From: Microbulbifer litoralis
GTDB taxonomy: Bacteria > Pseudomonadota > Gammaproteobacteria > Pseudomonadales > Cellvibrionaceae
Reading direction: 5' to 3'
DNA length: 64,000 nt
NCBI RefSeq assembly: GCF_023634065.1
Contig: NZ_JALKCV010000005.1
Span: forward strand, 62,001 to 126,000
Made by a program: the position numbers and the translations under genes. The notes below the pieces were generated by a model. That model saw only the letters and a program-made list of their open reading frames with translations. It did not search any database and was not told the origin of the DNA. This document shows, piece after piece, positions 36,214 to 44,686 of this stretch; position 1 is the stretch's first letter, and the number at the start of each line of letters is the position of its first letter.

Positions 36214-36918
36214 TCAACCTCCGATCATCCTGCGCAGGGACTCCTCGATCTGGCCGCCGCAATAGCCCCTGCCGTTCTGCTCCCGCTGAGCTTGCAGAAA
36301 ACGCCTGATCTTGGGTCGCGATTCCACCCGCCGACACAGACCTGCGATATGCGGTGCGTTTTCACTGAGATCCTCTTCAAGCGCCGGGAATGAATACACC
36401 ATGGCGCCGAACAGCGCGGCGGTGGCGATATCGGCTACCGACAACCTGGATCCCAGCAGGAAACCGCTGCCATTGCCAGTGCCGCCCTTCAGGCCGTGTG
36501 CCCGACCAGTTTTCTCAAATATTTTCATCCAGTCCGGCAAACGGGAATAGCGAAATACTTCCCACGCATTTTTCGACCACATCATGGATCCGTTGTAATT
36601 GGTGATCTCCATCAATACATCGTTGCAATCCAGGATCGTCTTCAGTGCCAGCGTATGCGCCTCGGCCCGCTTCGGCAGGCAATCGTATTCCCTGCCCAGG
36701 TGCATCAGGCAGGCGGGCATCTGGGCGAAGTAGGTTTTGCTTTTACACTCGTAGAGATAAGGCGGCGCCATGCCCGGATTCCTGATCTTAAGGCTGCGCT
36801 GCGGATAGATATCGCTGGCGTCCATCCGCTCGTAGCTGGCATCGACCTCTTCCAGGAACATCTGGATAAAATTCCCGCGAAACGGCAGGTCCCAGTAGTA
36901 GAGCCTGTAATCCGACAC
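36214..36918 (-). CDS. Glutathione S-transferase-like protein
   Basis: A 234-residue protein with a GST-like C-terminal helical domain (LLGSRLSVADIATAALFGAM, the N-cap box SVAD) and a divergent thioredoxin-like N-terminus (RLYYWDLPFRGNFIQMFLEE). The usual cis-Pro segment reads GMAPPYL. A classic Ser/Cys/Tyr active site is not obvious. Its closest functional group is unknown. The cupin remnant lies upstream in the same direction. Confidence 0.72.
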   Translation of the reverse strand: MSDYRLYYWDLPFRGNFIQMFLEEVDASYERMDASDIYPQRSLKIRNPGMAPPYLYECKSKTYFAQMPACLMHLGREYDCLPKRAEAHTLALKTILDCNDVLMEITNYNGSMMWSKNAWEVFRYSRLPDWMKIFEKTGRAHGLKGGTGNGSGFLLGSRLSVADIATAALFGAMVYSFPALEEDLSENAPHIAGLCRRVESRPKIRRFLQAQREQNGRGYCGGQIEESLRRMIGG

Positions 36919-36954
36919 AATAACCCTCTATAACTTGTAAGTAATACGCAGAAA

Positions 36955-37410
36955 TCAGTGGTGGTCGGCCATTGCCTCGGCCTTCGTCTTCTGAATGGTT
37001 CCGGGCTTGTGCTCCGGTGGACTGTAGATGGTATAGAGTTTCAATGATTCGCTCTTGGAAGCATTGATAATGTTGTGCCGGACTCCGGCCGGTATCACCA
37101 CGGCATCGTCGGCCTTTAGTTCATACACTTTTCCATCAAGGATCAACTTCGCCTCACCTTCTTCGAAGCGAATAAACTGATCGATCCCATCGTGTACCTC
37201 TTCGCCAATTTCTTCACCGGGCTTCAGCGACATCACTACCAGCTGGCTATGGGGAACGGTGAACAGAACCTATCGATAGTTGGTATTGGATACGGTTTTT
37301 TCATCTATATTCACGATATAGCCATTTCTGTCTTTTATTTCCCTGGCACACAACGGTACGGATGCGAGTAGTGTAATCAGGACGACAAGAGCCCTTTTCA
37401 CTGTCTTCAT
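36955..37410 (-). pseudogene. Secreted cupin-domain protein interrupted by one in-frame amber codon
   Basis: From the ATG at 37408-37410 (GGAG six bases before it) a signal peptide MKTVKRALVVLITLLASVPLCA is followed by YIVNIDEKTVSNTNYR, then a TAG codon at 37270-37272, then in the same frame VLFTVPHSQLVVMSLKPGEEIG and a full cupin core to residue 151. Family relatives, from memory, run ...ENTNFRQVLFTGPHSQLVVMSL..., so the TAG replaces a glutamine codon (CAG to TAG is one transition). Downstream translation could start at an internal ATG (37234-37236), giving a leaderless 93-residue cupin. Otherwise the gene is a recent pseudogene, unless amber readthrough occurs. Confidence 0.78.
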
Positions 37411-37793
37411 ATAAATCTCCATTTTATTCCGCGAGCGCTTCCCCTCTGATACCGGGTTTCTGATCAAGCCGGAATTTCATACAATCAGGAGCCGGTATCG
37501 ACATTTGACTGACGGCTGAATTATAGATCCACTCTTATTGAAAGAAGGGATATCACCGCCGCAACTTCCAACCTTCAGAAAAATATTGCGCCCTGTAGCA
37601 TCAATGGGATATTGTTCAGATTATGGCATAGCAATCATCAAAATCATTTTACGCCCCGAACAATAACTGCAATGATTTTATTGCCATATCTTCAACACCG
37701 ACACCGAGTCAGAATTCCCATAAAAACCGGGTGCAGCTGTTGAGTTTCTAAGGGGACAAGTCCATTGCCCCTCCCAACACAGGAAAGGAATCC
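37411..37793. other. 383-bp AT-rich gap
   Basis: No gene is visible between the divergent cupin and MutS-like genes. It probably contains promoters for both. I see no repeat of the families in this window and no clear terminator. Confidence 0.4.
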
Positions 37794-39188
37794 ATGCCTC
37801 ACCTATACAGCAGTTCCGGGGAAATCCTCGGCCTGGATGTTCACACACTGAAAGACCTGGAAATCTTCGAATCCGAAACCGGCGACGCCAGCCTGTTCGA
37901 TTTCTGTAATTTCACGCGCACCGGAGGTGGTGCGGCGGCCCTGCGGCGGCGCATGGAGCGCCCCTGGTGTACGGCCGATCGGATAGGGGCGACCCAGGCA
38001 TCGATCCGCTTTATCGCTGCGCAACCCGATGTATTCAGCGCACTGCCTTCCGCCTATGTGACTCAGGGTGCGGAGACCTATACACAGGAAATACTGCCGG
38101 CCCTGGATTACCGCAACCGACTGGATTTCGCATTTGGCGTCTTCCAGATGTGGTTCAACCACGACAGCCACTATTTCAGTATCGTGCGCGGTGTACAGGC
38201 CACCTGCAGGCTGATCCAGGCGCTGCGACTTTTTGCTGCCCAGGGCCAGCTCTCGTCATCCACCGGGGAACTGGCGCCGCTGCTGCAGAAGATGCGGGCA
38301 CTGCTTTCCCGCCCCAAGCTGGCCGATGTACCCGACTATGATGTCGGAGGCTGGGGCACCTGGCGGATGCTGCGGCTCGACCAGGTACTGCGCGTGCAGG
38401 AAAAGGAAACCATCACGCAACTGCTGGCACTGATCTACGAGCTGGATGCGCTGATATCGATGGCAAATGCCACCCGCGAACATCGTTTCGTAATGCCGAC
38501 TGTCGAGGAGGGGCCGCTGCAGGTGTGTGCGGAAGGATTGGTGCACCCCTACCTGGAAAAACCTATAGCCAACCCGGTCGCCCTCAACCAGCGGGCCAGG
38601 GTACTGTTCCTGACCGGCCCGAACATGGCCGGCAAGACAACTTACCTGCGCGCCTTTGCCACGGCGCTTTACCTGGCCCAGCTGGGCATGGGCGTGCCGG
38701 CGCGCAGCTTCAGCTTCGTGCCGGTGGAGTGGCTGTTCAGCTCCATCTCGCTGACGGACGACCTGCGTCGCGGTGTGAGCTACTTTCGCGCCGAGGCGCT
38801 GCGCGTGAAGGCGGTGGCCCGGGCCGTCGCCGGCGGTCACCGGGTTGTCGCGCTGATGGACGAACCCTTCAAGGGTACCAATGTCAAGGATGCCTTCGAT
38901 GCATCACTGGCCATTCTCGAGCGCTTCTCGAGCCGGGAGAATTGCCTGTTCATGTTTTCCTCCCACCAGATAGAGCTGAACGATCACCTCGAGGTCGCCA
39001 GCGGCCAAATTGACTGCCGCTATTTCGAGGCGGTGGAGAGCTGCGACCGGCTGCACTTCGATTACCTGCTGCGACCCGGTATTTCCGAGCAGCGGCTGGG
39101 AATGCGCGTATTGCGGGAGGAGGGGATATTCAAGCTTCTGGACGAAACCACCGATCGGCCCCCGATGCATACCACTGCAGAGGGATAG
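37794..39188 (+). CDS. MutS-related ATPase lacking mismatch-recognition domains
   Basis: A 464-residue protein that begins at the MutS core/lever domain (LGLDVHTLKDLEIFESETGDASLFDFCNFTRTGGGAAALRRRM, about residues 13-55) and ends with the ATPase domain. It has Walker A LTGPNMAGKTTYLRAFA (about 277-293), a Walker B region VVALMDEPFKGTN, and signature SLTDDLRRGVSYF. The N-terminal mismatch-binding and connector domains of MutS1 are absent, and there is no Smr nuclease domain as in MutS2. It belongs among short MutS-like proteins of unknown role, and is unlikely to do canonical mismatch repair. Confidence 0.82.
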   Translation: MPHLYSSSGEILGLDVHTLKDLEIFESETGDASLFDFCNFTRTGGGAAALRRRMERPWCTADRIGATQASIRFIAAQPDVFSALPSAYVTQGAETYTQEILPALDYRNRLDFAFGVFQMWFNHDSHYFSIVRGVQATCRLIQALRLFAAQGQLSSSTGELAPLLQKMRALLSRPKLADVPDYDVGGWGTWRMLRLDQVLRVQEKETITQLLALIYELDALISMANATREHRFVMPTVEEGPLQVCAEGLVHPYLEKPIANPVALNQRARVLFLTGPNMAGKTTYLRAFATALYLAQLGMGVPARSFSFVPVEWLFSSISLTDDLRRGVSYFRAEALRVKAVARAVAGGHRVVALMDEPFKGTNVKDAFDASLAILERFSSRENCLFMFSSHQIELNDHLEVASGQIDCRYFEAVESCDRLHFDYLLRPGISEQRLGMRVLREEGIFKLLDETTDRPPMHTTAEG

Positions 39189-39236
39189 CGGGCCTCGCAC
39201 AGAATCCGGTAGCGGGTTTGAACGAAGCTCGCTGAC

Positions 39237-39425
39237 CTGGCCCGGATATTTCACCAAGGCCAGGATGATCACGCCGGAATCTGTGCGCTCAGCACAGAGA
39301 TCTAGGGAGAGAGTGGTCAGCGTTGGACGGTGACAATCTGTCCCCGCGGAGCCGCCTGAAAACATTAACGTAAATATAGGGTTACGCTGAATACTGAGCG
39401 GCCTGGTGAAGTATCTTGGCCCTAG
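39237..39425. repeat. CTAG-bounded palindromic element, family 2, copy B (inverted)
   Basis: A 189-bp element. Reversed, it aligns along its whole length with the 28189-28438 element (for example GACAGATTGTCACC and the ATACTTCACCA end) but lacks about 60 bp of the central nested hairpin. Its left end is CTGG, not CTAG. Its right-end CTAG at 39422-39425 is also the left end of the family 1 element that follows. Confidence 0.85.
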
Positions 39426-39585
39426 TAGGCCGCTCGCAAAGTTAGGTAACAGTTCGCTTCGCCAAATCGTCCAGCTCTGCGTTGAGAAAGCTTGAAATAA
39501 TGCTGCTATTCCAGCGCTTTCTCGCCTTGACCTGAACGATTTGGCTGTACTCCTTTGTTACCGAACTTTACAAGCGGCCCACTAG
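39422..39585. repeat. CTAG-bounded palindromic element, family 1, copy 3
   Basis: A 164-bp element in the same orientation as copy 1, starting CTAGTAGGCCGCTCGCAAAG and ending GCGGCCCACTAG. It shares CTAG with the family 2 copy on its left. On its right, the next gene's TAA stop begins at the very next base (39586-39588, minus strand). Confidence 0.88.
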
Positions 39586-41043
39586 TTACAGGGCGCAATC
39601 GGTATTGATCATCAGATATTCCCCCGCAGCTTCCATCTCTTTGTACGCCTGCAGGCTCTGCTCCGTTGAAAGACCGGGGTGCACAACGAAGATCCTCTCT
39701 TGTTGGCCCCAGGATCTGATCATTTCACAGTCGGCGGTTTCCTTGTCTATCGCCAGCGAGGTCAGATTCAGCTTTGCGGGGTCCGGCCAGGATTTGATGG
39801 TTGACCCCGTAATGTTCAGCAGCGATTCCCTGTCCGCAAAGATTGGCAGTGAATCCAGGGTTGAGTCGTAAATTTCCATGGATTTCAGTTTTGGCGGCAA
39901 AGGTTCTCTGGAGAGACCAGTGATGTTGGCGTTGAAGATGGTTCCCGTTTCGGCATTCTTCAATCTGGCGATATCGCTGACGGGCAGATCGTACTGCTCT
40001 TCCTGGTTGCAGTTGAAGTAGTCCATTTCCTCCAGGTAAGAGATCTCCTTATATTCCGCGATCTTCTGAAGACACTCTGCGAATTCAGGGCTGGAGAATG
40101 ATACTGAGTCGAGCGGTGTGTATCCCTGCCGATGGACAGTTACATCGATATCGTACTCGCGGTATTTTCCATAGAAGGTACCGGATATTTCAAAGGTAAA
40201 CGCCTTGGTCGGATCTTCCTGTATCTCCTGAGGAAATACCAGCTCCAGGTTTTCATCAACTGTGACGCCGTTGCTTATCTCCAGTTCTTTAATCTGGCCC
40301 ATTGCTTCTGCCCTATCGGGCAGATAGTAATCTATCGGTTTCGATCCGAGAGGGGAGATATGGTATTCCTTCGTATGTTGTTTCTTCTTGAGCTTTGGTT
40401 TCTCATCCTGTTTTTCAGGATCTTTTTTCTCGCCGTTTTCTTTCTCTGCAGCGCGCGCCTCCAATTCCGACTTGGTCATGCCCAGAGCCGCTGGAACCGT
40501 GCAGATTTTGAACATCCCCATCAGGCTGCTGACCCCGGCGGCAAAGGATTGGGTAGTAGCGCCCAGAACAGCCATTATTGCCTGGTTTTCTTCCATTTGC
40601 GCCCCATCCAACTTGCGGAGGTTCGCGGCAACCTGCTTCTTCCTGGCAATCTCCTGTTTCAGGTTCTGCGCCAATTCGGGCTGGTAGCAAGGGGATTCCT
40701 TGTCCAGCTCACCGTACAGTCTCTCCAACTCCTGCTGGTACTGTGTGGTCAGCGCCAGCGCCTGATCCATATTATCGGCAAGCTGGCCCAACAAGCCGGA
40801 CTCGATCACCGGCTTGCCGCTCTCGGATTGCGCCAGGATCTCATTGATCTGCGTCTGGATGGCATCATACTCCTCGACCAATTCAAGATCCCGTTCGACA
40901 AGGTGCTCGGTTCTTTCTGTAAATTCTTCCACTTTGTCCGCGGTGTCATTGTCCGCGCCGCAGGCAGATACCATTATTGCAGCCACAATAGCGACCGGAG
41001 CAAAAAGCATTCTGCGGATTTTTCTCAGATAGGTGTTCAACAT
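39586..41043 (-). CDS. Coiled-coil lipoprotein of unknown function
   Basis: A 485-residue protein starting at the ATG complementary to 41041-41043, preceded by GGGAAG. A signal region with lipobox MVSACGA ends near residue 28. Residues 30-150 are strongly helical, rich in E, Q and K (EEFTERTEHLVERDLELVEEYDAIQTQ), probably coiled coil. A Lys/Glu-rich stretch (EKENGEKKDPEKQDEKPKLKKKQ) precedes a beta-rich C-terminal half (ISPLGSKPIDYYLP...). I recognise no family. The stop abuts the palindromic element. Composition is AT-richer than its neighbours. Confidence 0.6.
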   Translation of the reverse strand: MLNTYLRKIRRMLFAPVAIVAAIMVSACGADNDTADKVEEFTERTEHLVERDLELVEEYDAIQTQINEILAQSESGKPVIESGLLGQLADNMDQALALTTQYQQELERLYGELDKESPCYQPELAQNLKQEIARKKQVAANLRKLDGAQMEENQAIMAVLGATTQSFAAGVSSLMGMFKICTVPAALGMTKSELEARAAEKENGEKKDPEKQDEKPKLKKKQHTKEYHISPLGSKPIDYYLPDRAEAMGQIKELEISNGVTVDENLELVFPQEIQEDPTKAFTFEISGTFYGKYREYDIDVTVHRQGYTPLDSVSFSSPEFAECLQKIAEYKEISYLEEMDYFNCNQEEQYDLPVSDIARLKNAETGTIFNANITGLSREPLPPKLKSMEIYDSTLDSLPIFADRESLLNITGSTIKSWPDPAKLNLTSLAIDKETADCEMIRSWGQQERIFVVHPGLSTEQSLQAYKEMEAAGEYLMINTDCAL

Positions 41044-41549
41044 TTTACTTCCCTGTTCGTAGAGGCCTGTTGAAAAATGGACTGGTGATACTACCGAAAA
41101 GCCGGACAACAACAAAATGGAGCCAGAGCGGATTTATCCAAGCGGCTTGAACCGGTGCAGCAACCATTCTGGCACGCGCATCTGAAGAGAGTATTTCAGG
41201 CAGCGGACATAGGCCGCGACCCGGCCGACAGTAGCACCGCTGCTGACAGGCTCCCGAAAGGCCCCCCTTCCACCGCCCGGGGTTTGTTCCGGCAATCGGC
41301 CACGGAGACCAACCTTCCACCATGTGCCGGGGGGAGCACAGCGTCTTGACAAACCTGTTTCCCGACAGAAGCTTTTTCCGCTCTTTTGTTGCTTATCCAA
41401 CCTGCTCGCCTTCCCGCCAACCCACCAGAAAGATTGGCAATCGGGCCGCGATTCCTGTAAATTTCGCGCTTATTTTTTAACCAGCCGCCCCCGGCCGCTA
41501 CCAGCCCACGCGGGGCTCGCCCTGCCTTATCTCAGTCACAGAGGTACCC
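41044..41549. other. 506-bp gap before the purine-uptake genes
   Basis: No gene or repeat. The last 120 bases probably carry the Tsx promoter (see 41434-41463). I looked for a purine riboswitch and could not see one. Confidence 0.4.
41434..41463 (+). promoter_or_regulatory. Candidate sigma-70 promoter of the purine-salvage genes
   Basis: TTGGCA (41434-41439), an 18-base spacer and TAAATT (41458-41463), about 85 bases before the Tsx start. It is the best -35/-10 pair in the gap, but weak. Confidence 0.35.
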
Positions 41550-42335
41550 GTGAAACTGAGCAACCCCCTGTTCCTGCTGGCCGCCGGCCTCCTGTCCACA
41601 GCAGTCCATGCCGAAGTGCTCTGGCAGGACAACAGCCTGAGCCTGCTGCGCGGCAATGACTACGAGGTCAACTACAGCCTGGATAGCGATGACTCCAGTC
41701 GCGATGTGGTGACCTTCGAACACGCCAGCGGTCACAGTTGGGGCGACCTGTTCCTGTTCTCGGACTACCTGCACTCCGACGCCGGCTCCGACGAGCTCTA
41801 TACCGAAATCTCCCCACGGCTGAGCCTGGGCAAGCTGAGCGGCCGCGACCTGGGCTTTGGACCGGTCAGGGACCTGCTGCTGGCATCCACCCTGGAACTC
41901 GGCAATATGGACGATCCGGACCACCTGACCGCGACGGGCCCGCACTTTACCCACAAGCTGGCCGGTGTCGGCGTGGATTTTGCAGTACCGGGTTTCAACT
42001 ATTTGCAGGCGAACGTTTATCATCGCAACAACGACGATCGGGCCGACAACGAGCAACTGACCCTGGCCTGGGCGCTGCCGTTTAGGCTGGGCCGGGCGGA
42101 CTTCCTGTACGATGGCTTTATCGACTGGACCAGCGCATCGGTGGATGCGCACGCGAGCATGAACTTTACCTCCCAGCTCAAATGGGATGCGGGCGCGCTC
42201 TGGGGCCAGCCGAAAAGCCTGTATGCGGGCATTGAGTATGTCCACTGGAACGACAAGTTCGGTATCGAAGATGGATCCTTCGGCGTCGATTCCGATGAGC
42301 GAAATGTTAACCTGTTGGTCAAATATCATTTTTGA
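41550..42335 (+). CDS. Nucleoside-specific outer-membrane channel (Tsx/OmpK family)
   Basis: A 261-residue outer-membrane beta-barrel protein; it starts at GTG 41550 with a signal peptide cleaved after AVHA. The alternating aromatic/charged strands and features typical of Tsx (SLSLLRGNDYEVN, VVTFEHASGHSWGDLFLFSDY, and a terminal strand NVNLLVKYHF ending in Phe) fit the Tsx/OmpK channel, which lets nucleosides cross the outer membrane. The downstream permease gene starts 21 bases on and a phosphoribosyltransferase follows, so this is a purine uptake and salvage operon. Confidence 0.85.
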   Translation: MKLSNPLFLLAAGLLSTAVHAEVLWQDNSLSLLRGNDYEVNYSLDSDDSSRDVVTFEHASGHSWGDLFLFSDYLHSDAGSDELYTEISPRLSLGKLSGRDLGFGPVRDLLLASTLELGNMDDPDHLTATGPHFTHKLAGVGVDFAVPGFNYLQANVYHRNNDDRADNEQLTLAWALPFRLGRADFLYDGFIDWTSASVDAHASMNFTSQLKWDAGALWGQPKSLYAGIEYVHWNDKFGIEDGSFGVDSDERNVNLLVKYHF

Positions 42336-42356
42336 TCCCAGAAACCGGACAAGCCC

Positions 42357-43712
42357 ATGACAGACTCCCGATCCCCGACAGCAGACAGCGCACCCGCGTC
42401 CAGCCCAGTCGCACAGCCCCCGCTGCTGGAGAGACTCTTCAGGCTTTCCGAGCGCCAGACCAACGTGCGCCAGGAAGTGATCGCCGGAGTGACCACCTTC
42501 CTGACCATGGCCTACATCATCTTCGTGAACCCGAACGTGATGGCGGCGGCCGGTATGGACAAAGGGGCCGTATTCGTGGCCACCTGCCTGGCCGCCGCCG
42601 TGGGCTGCCTCATTATGGGGCTCTATGCCAACTATCCGTTCGCGCTGGCACCGGGCATGGGCCTGAACGCCTTCTTCAGTTACGTGGTCGTGGGCGAGAT
42701 GGGCTACAGCTGGCAGGTGGCGCTGGGTGCGGTATTCATATCCGGGGTGGTATTCCTGCTGTTGAGTGTCTTCAAGGTGCGGGAATGGATCATCGACAGC
42801 ATCCCGATATCGCTTCGGCAGGCACTGGCCGCGGGCGTGGGCCTGTTCCTGGCCATCATTGCGCTGAAGAGCGCCGGTATCGTGACCGCCAGCCCGGCCA
42901 CCCTGGTGACTCTGGGCGATCTCAAATCCAGCGACGCCATCCTCGCGGCGCTGAGTTTTTTCCTGATCGCGGCGCTGGCCTATCGGCGCATACTGGGCTC
43001 AGTGATGATCGGTATCCTGGTGGTCACGGTCATTGCACTGATCATGGGCAAGGTGGAGTACGCCGGCCTGTTCTCCGCACCGCCGAGCATGGCGCCGACC
43101 TTTATGCAGCTGGATATCGCCGGGGCCTTTGAAGTCGGCATGATCAGCGTGATCTTCGCCTTCCTGTTTGTGGATATGTTCGATACCGCCGGCACCCTGC
43201 TCAGCACAGCGGACCGCGCCAGGCTGCTGGACGAGGAACGCAAGCTGCCCGGCATGGGCAAGGCGCTGATGGCCGACAGCTCCGCCACCGTGGTCGGCTC
43301 CCTGATGGGCTCCTCCAACACCACCACGTTCGTGGAGAGCACCGCCGGTGTCGCCGCCGGCGGCCGCACCGGGCTGACCGCCGTGGTCTGCGCAGGCCTG
43401 TTCCTGCTGGCCCTGTTCTTTTCGCCACTGGTGGGTATGGTGCCCGCCTGCGCCACCGCTGGCGCGCTGATGTATGTGGCCGTGTTGATGACTTCCGGGC
43501 TCTCTTCCATCGACTGGGACGACATCACCGAGGCGGCACCGGCGGTGATCGCGGCAGTGATGATGCCGCTGTCTTTTTCTATCGCCAACGGCATTGCACT
43601 GGGTTTTATCACCTATGCCGTCATCAAGACACTGAGCGGCCGTAGCCGCGATGTCAGTGTCAGCGTCTACCTGCTGGCAGCGCTGTTTGTTGCCAAGTTC
43701 ATCTTTTTCTGA
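42357..43712 (+). CDS. NCS2-type purine permease (AzgA family)
   Basis: A 451-residue inner-membrane transporter with about 12-14 helices. It has the family signatures ERQTNVRQEVIAGVTTFLTMAYIIFVNP, ALAPGMGLNAFF (purine-binding loop) and SSNTTTFVESTAGVAAGGRTGLTAV. This is the AzgA group that imports hypoxanthine, guanine or adenine by proton symport. It lies 21 bases after tsx and 15 before the phosphoribosyltransferase, clearly one operon. Exact specificity is not visible. Confidence 0.9.
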   Translation: MTDSRSPTADSAPASSPVAQPPLLERLFRLSERQTNVRQEVIAGVTTFLTMAYIIFVNPNVMAAAGMDKGAVFVATCLAAAVGCLIMGLYANYPFALAPGMGLNAFFSYVVVGEMGYSWQVALGAVFISGVVFLLLSVFKVREWIIDSIPISLRQALAAGVGLFLAIIALKSAGIVTASPATLVTLGDLKSSDAILAALSFFLIAALAYRRILGSVMIGILVVTVIALIMGKVEYAGLFSAPPSMAPTFMQLDIAGAFEVGMISVIFAFLFVDMFDTAGTLLSTADRARLLDEERKLPGMGKALMADSSATVVGSLMGSSNTTTFVESTAGVAAGGRTGLTAVVCAGLFLLALFFSPLVGMVPACATAGALMYVAVLMTSGLSSIDWDDITEAAPAVIAAVMMPLSFSIANGIALGFITYAVIKTLSGRSRDVSVSVYLLAALFVAKFIFF

Positions 43713-43727
43713 GGAGTCCCTTTTACT

Positions 43728-44303
43728 ATGGGTAGCAATGTGAAGAAACACTTTATCAGCGCCCAGCAACTGCTGGCGGATTCCTACGCGCTCGCGGAAC
43801 AGGTCTTCCAGAGCGGCTTCCGCCCCAACTATATCGTCGGCGTCTGGCGCGGCGGCGCGCCGGTGGGTATCGCGGTACAGGAACTGCTGCATGTGATGGG
43901 CGTGGACGCGGACCATATCGCCATTCGCACCTCGTCCTACAGCGGCATCGGCCAACGCGACAAACACGTGCGCGTGCACGGACTGACCTACCTGATCAAG
44001 CGCCTGGAATCCCACGACAACCTGCTGATTGTCGACGACGTCCACGACTCCGGCCTCAGCATCGACCAGACCATCAAGGACCTGCACAAGGCGTGCAAGA
44101 AAAACACCCCGCAAATCCGCGTGGCCACGCCCTACTACAAACCGAACAACAACCAGACCGAGCGCGAGCCGGATTACTTTATCCACAAGTCCGATGAGTG
44201 GCTGGTGTTCCCGCACGAGATCGACGGATTGTCGCGGGAGGAAATTCTGGAGTACAAGCCGGAGCTTGAGCCCTATCTGGATCGGATTGCTACGGTGAGC
44301 TGA
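43728..44303 (+). CDS. Purine phosphoribosyltransferase
   Basis: A 191-residue type I phosphoribosyltransferase. The PRPP-binding motif is LLIVDDVHDSGLSIDQTI (about 100-117), preceded by YIVGVWRGGAPVG and a flexible loop (TSSYSGIGQRDKHVRVHG). It converts hypoxanthine, xanthine or guanine plus PRPP to the nucleotide, trapping bases brought in by the permease upstream. It starts 15 bases after the permease stop with a GAGGAG ribosome site. Which purine is preferred cannot be read. Confidence 0.85.
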   Translation: MGSNVKKHFISAQQLLADSYALAEQVFQSGFRPNYIVGVWRGGAPVGIAVQELLHVMGVDADHIAIRTSSYSGIGQRDKHVRVHGLTYLIKRLESHDNLLIVDDVHDSGLSIDQTIKDLHKACKKNTPQIRVATPYYKPNNNQTEREPDYFIHKSDEWLVFPHEIDGLSREEILEYKPELEPYLDRIATVS

Positions 44304-44686
44304 TCGCCTTTGCGGGAGCACGAAACCGGGGCTCCCGAATGCCCCTTCCAGTCTGACTCTGACGGTACCAACACGATACTGCAGGCCCATCGACGAGGAA
44401 AAACGGCGCCGCAGGAAATTTCACCTAATTTAAAAGCACAGCCATGGCGCGAAGCGGGTTTTGCCAATATCTTTCACCCGCCAGCCAAAGTTCAAAACCC
44501 TGAAAAGCACCTTATTTCCAGCCAATCATTTCACCTTTCGGAAAAAATCCACATAGATGACTACCCCGCGATGACCGGTGGTTTCGACACGATAAACTGA
44601 GCGTTACTCCACTGACGTCGTGTTATAAGGGCCGATTACCGGTGTATTAATACACTCATGAAAATAACCAGTCCTGTGGGGTACCA
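44304..44686. other. 383-bp gap after the purine operon
   Basis: No gene. A loose inverted repeat (GGGAGC...GCTCCC, 44312-44336) lies just after the phosphoribosyltransferase stop and lacks a T tract. The right part must hold the promoter of the M1 peptidase genes. Confidence 0.4.

Noticed and set aside
41044..41549. Purine riboswitch before the purine-salvage genes
   Set aside because: I could not identify the three-way junction or conserved loop sequences of a purine aptamer.
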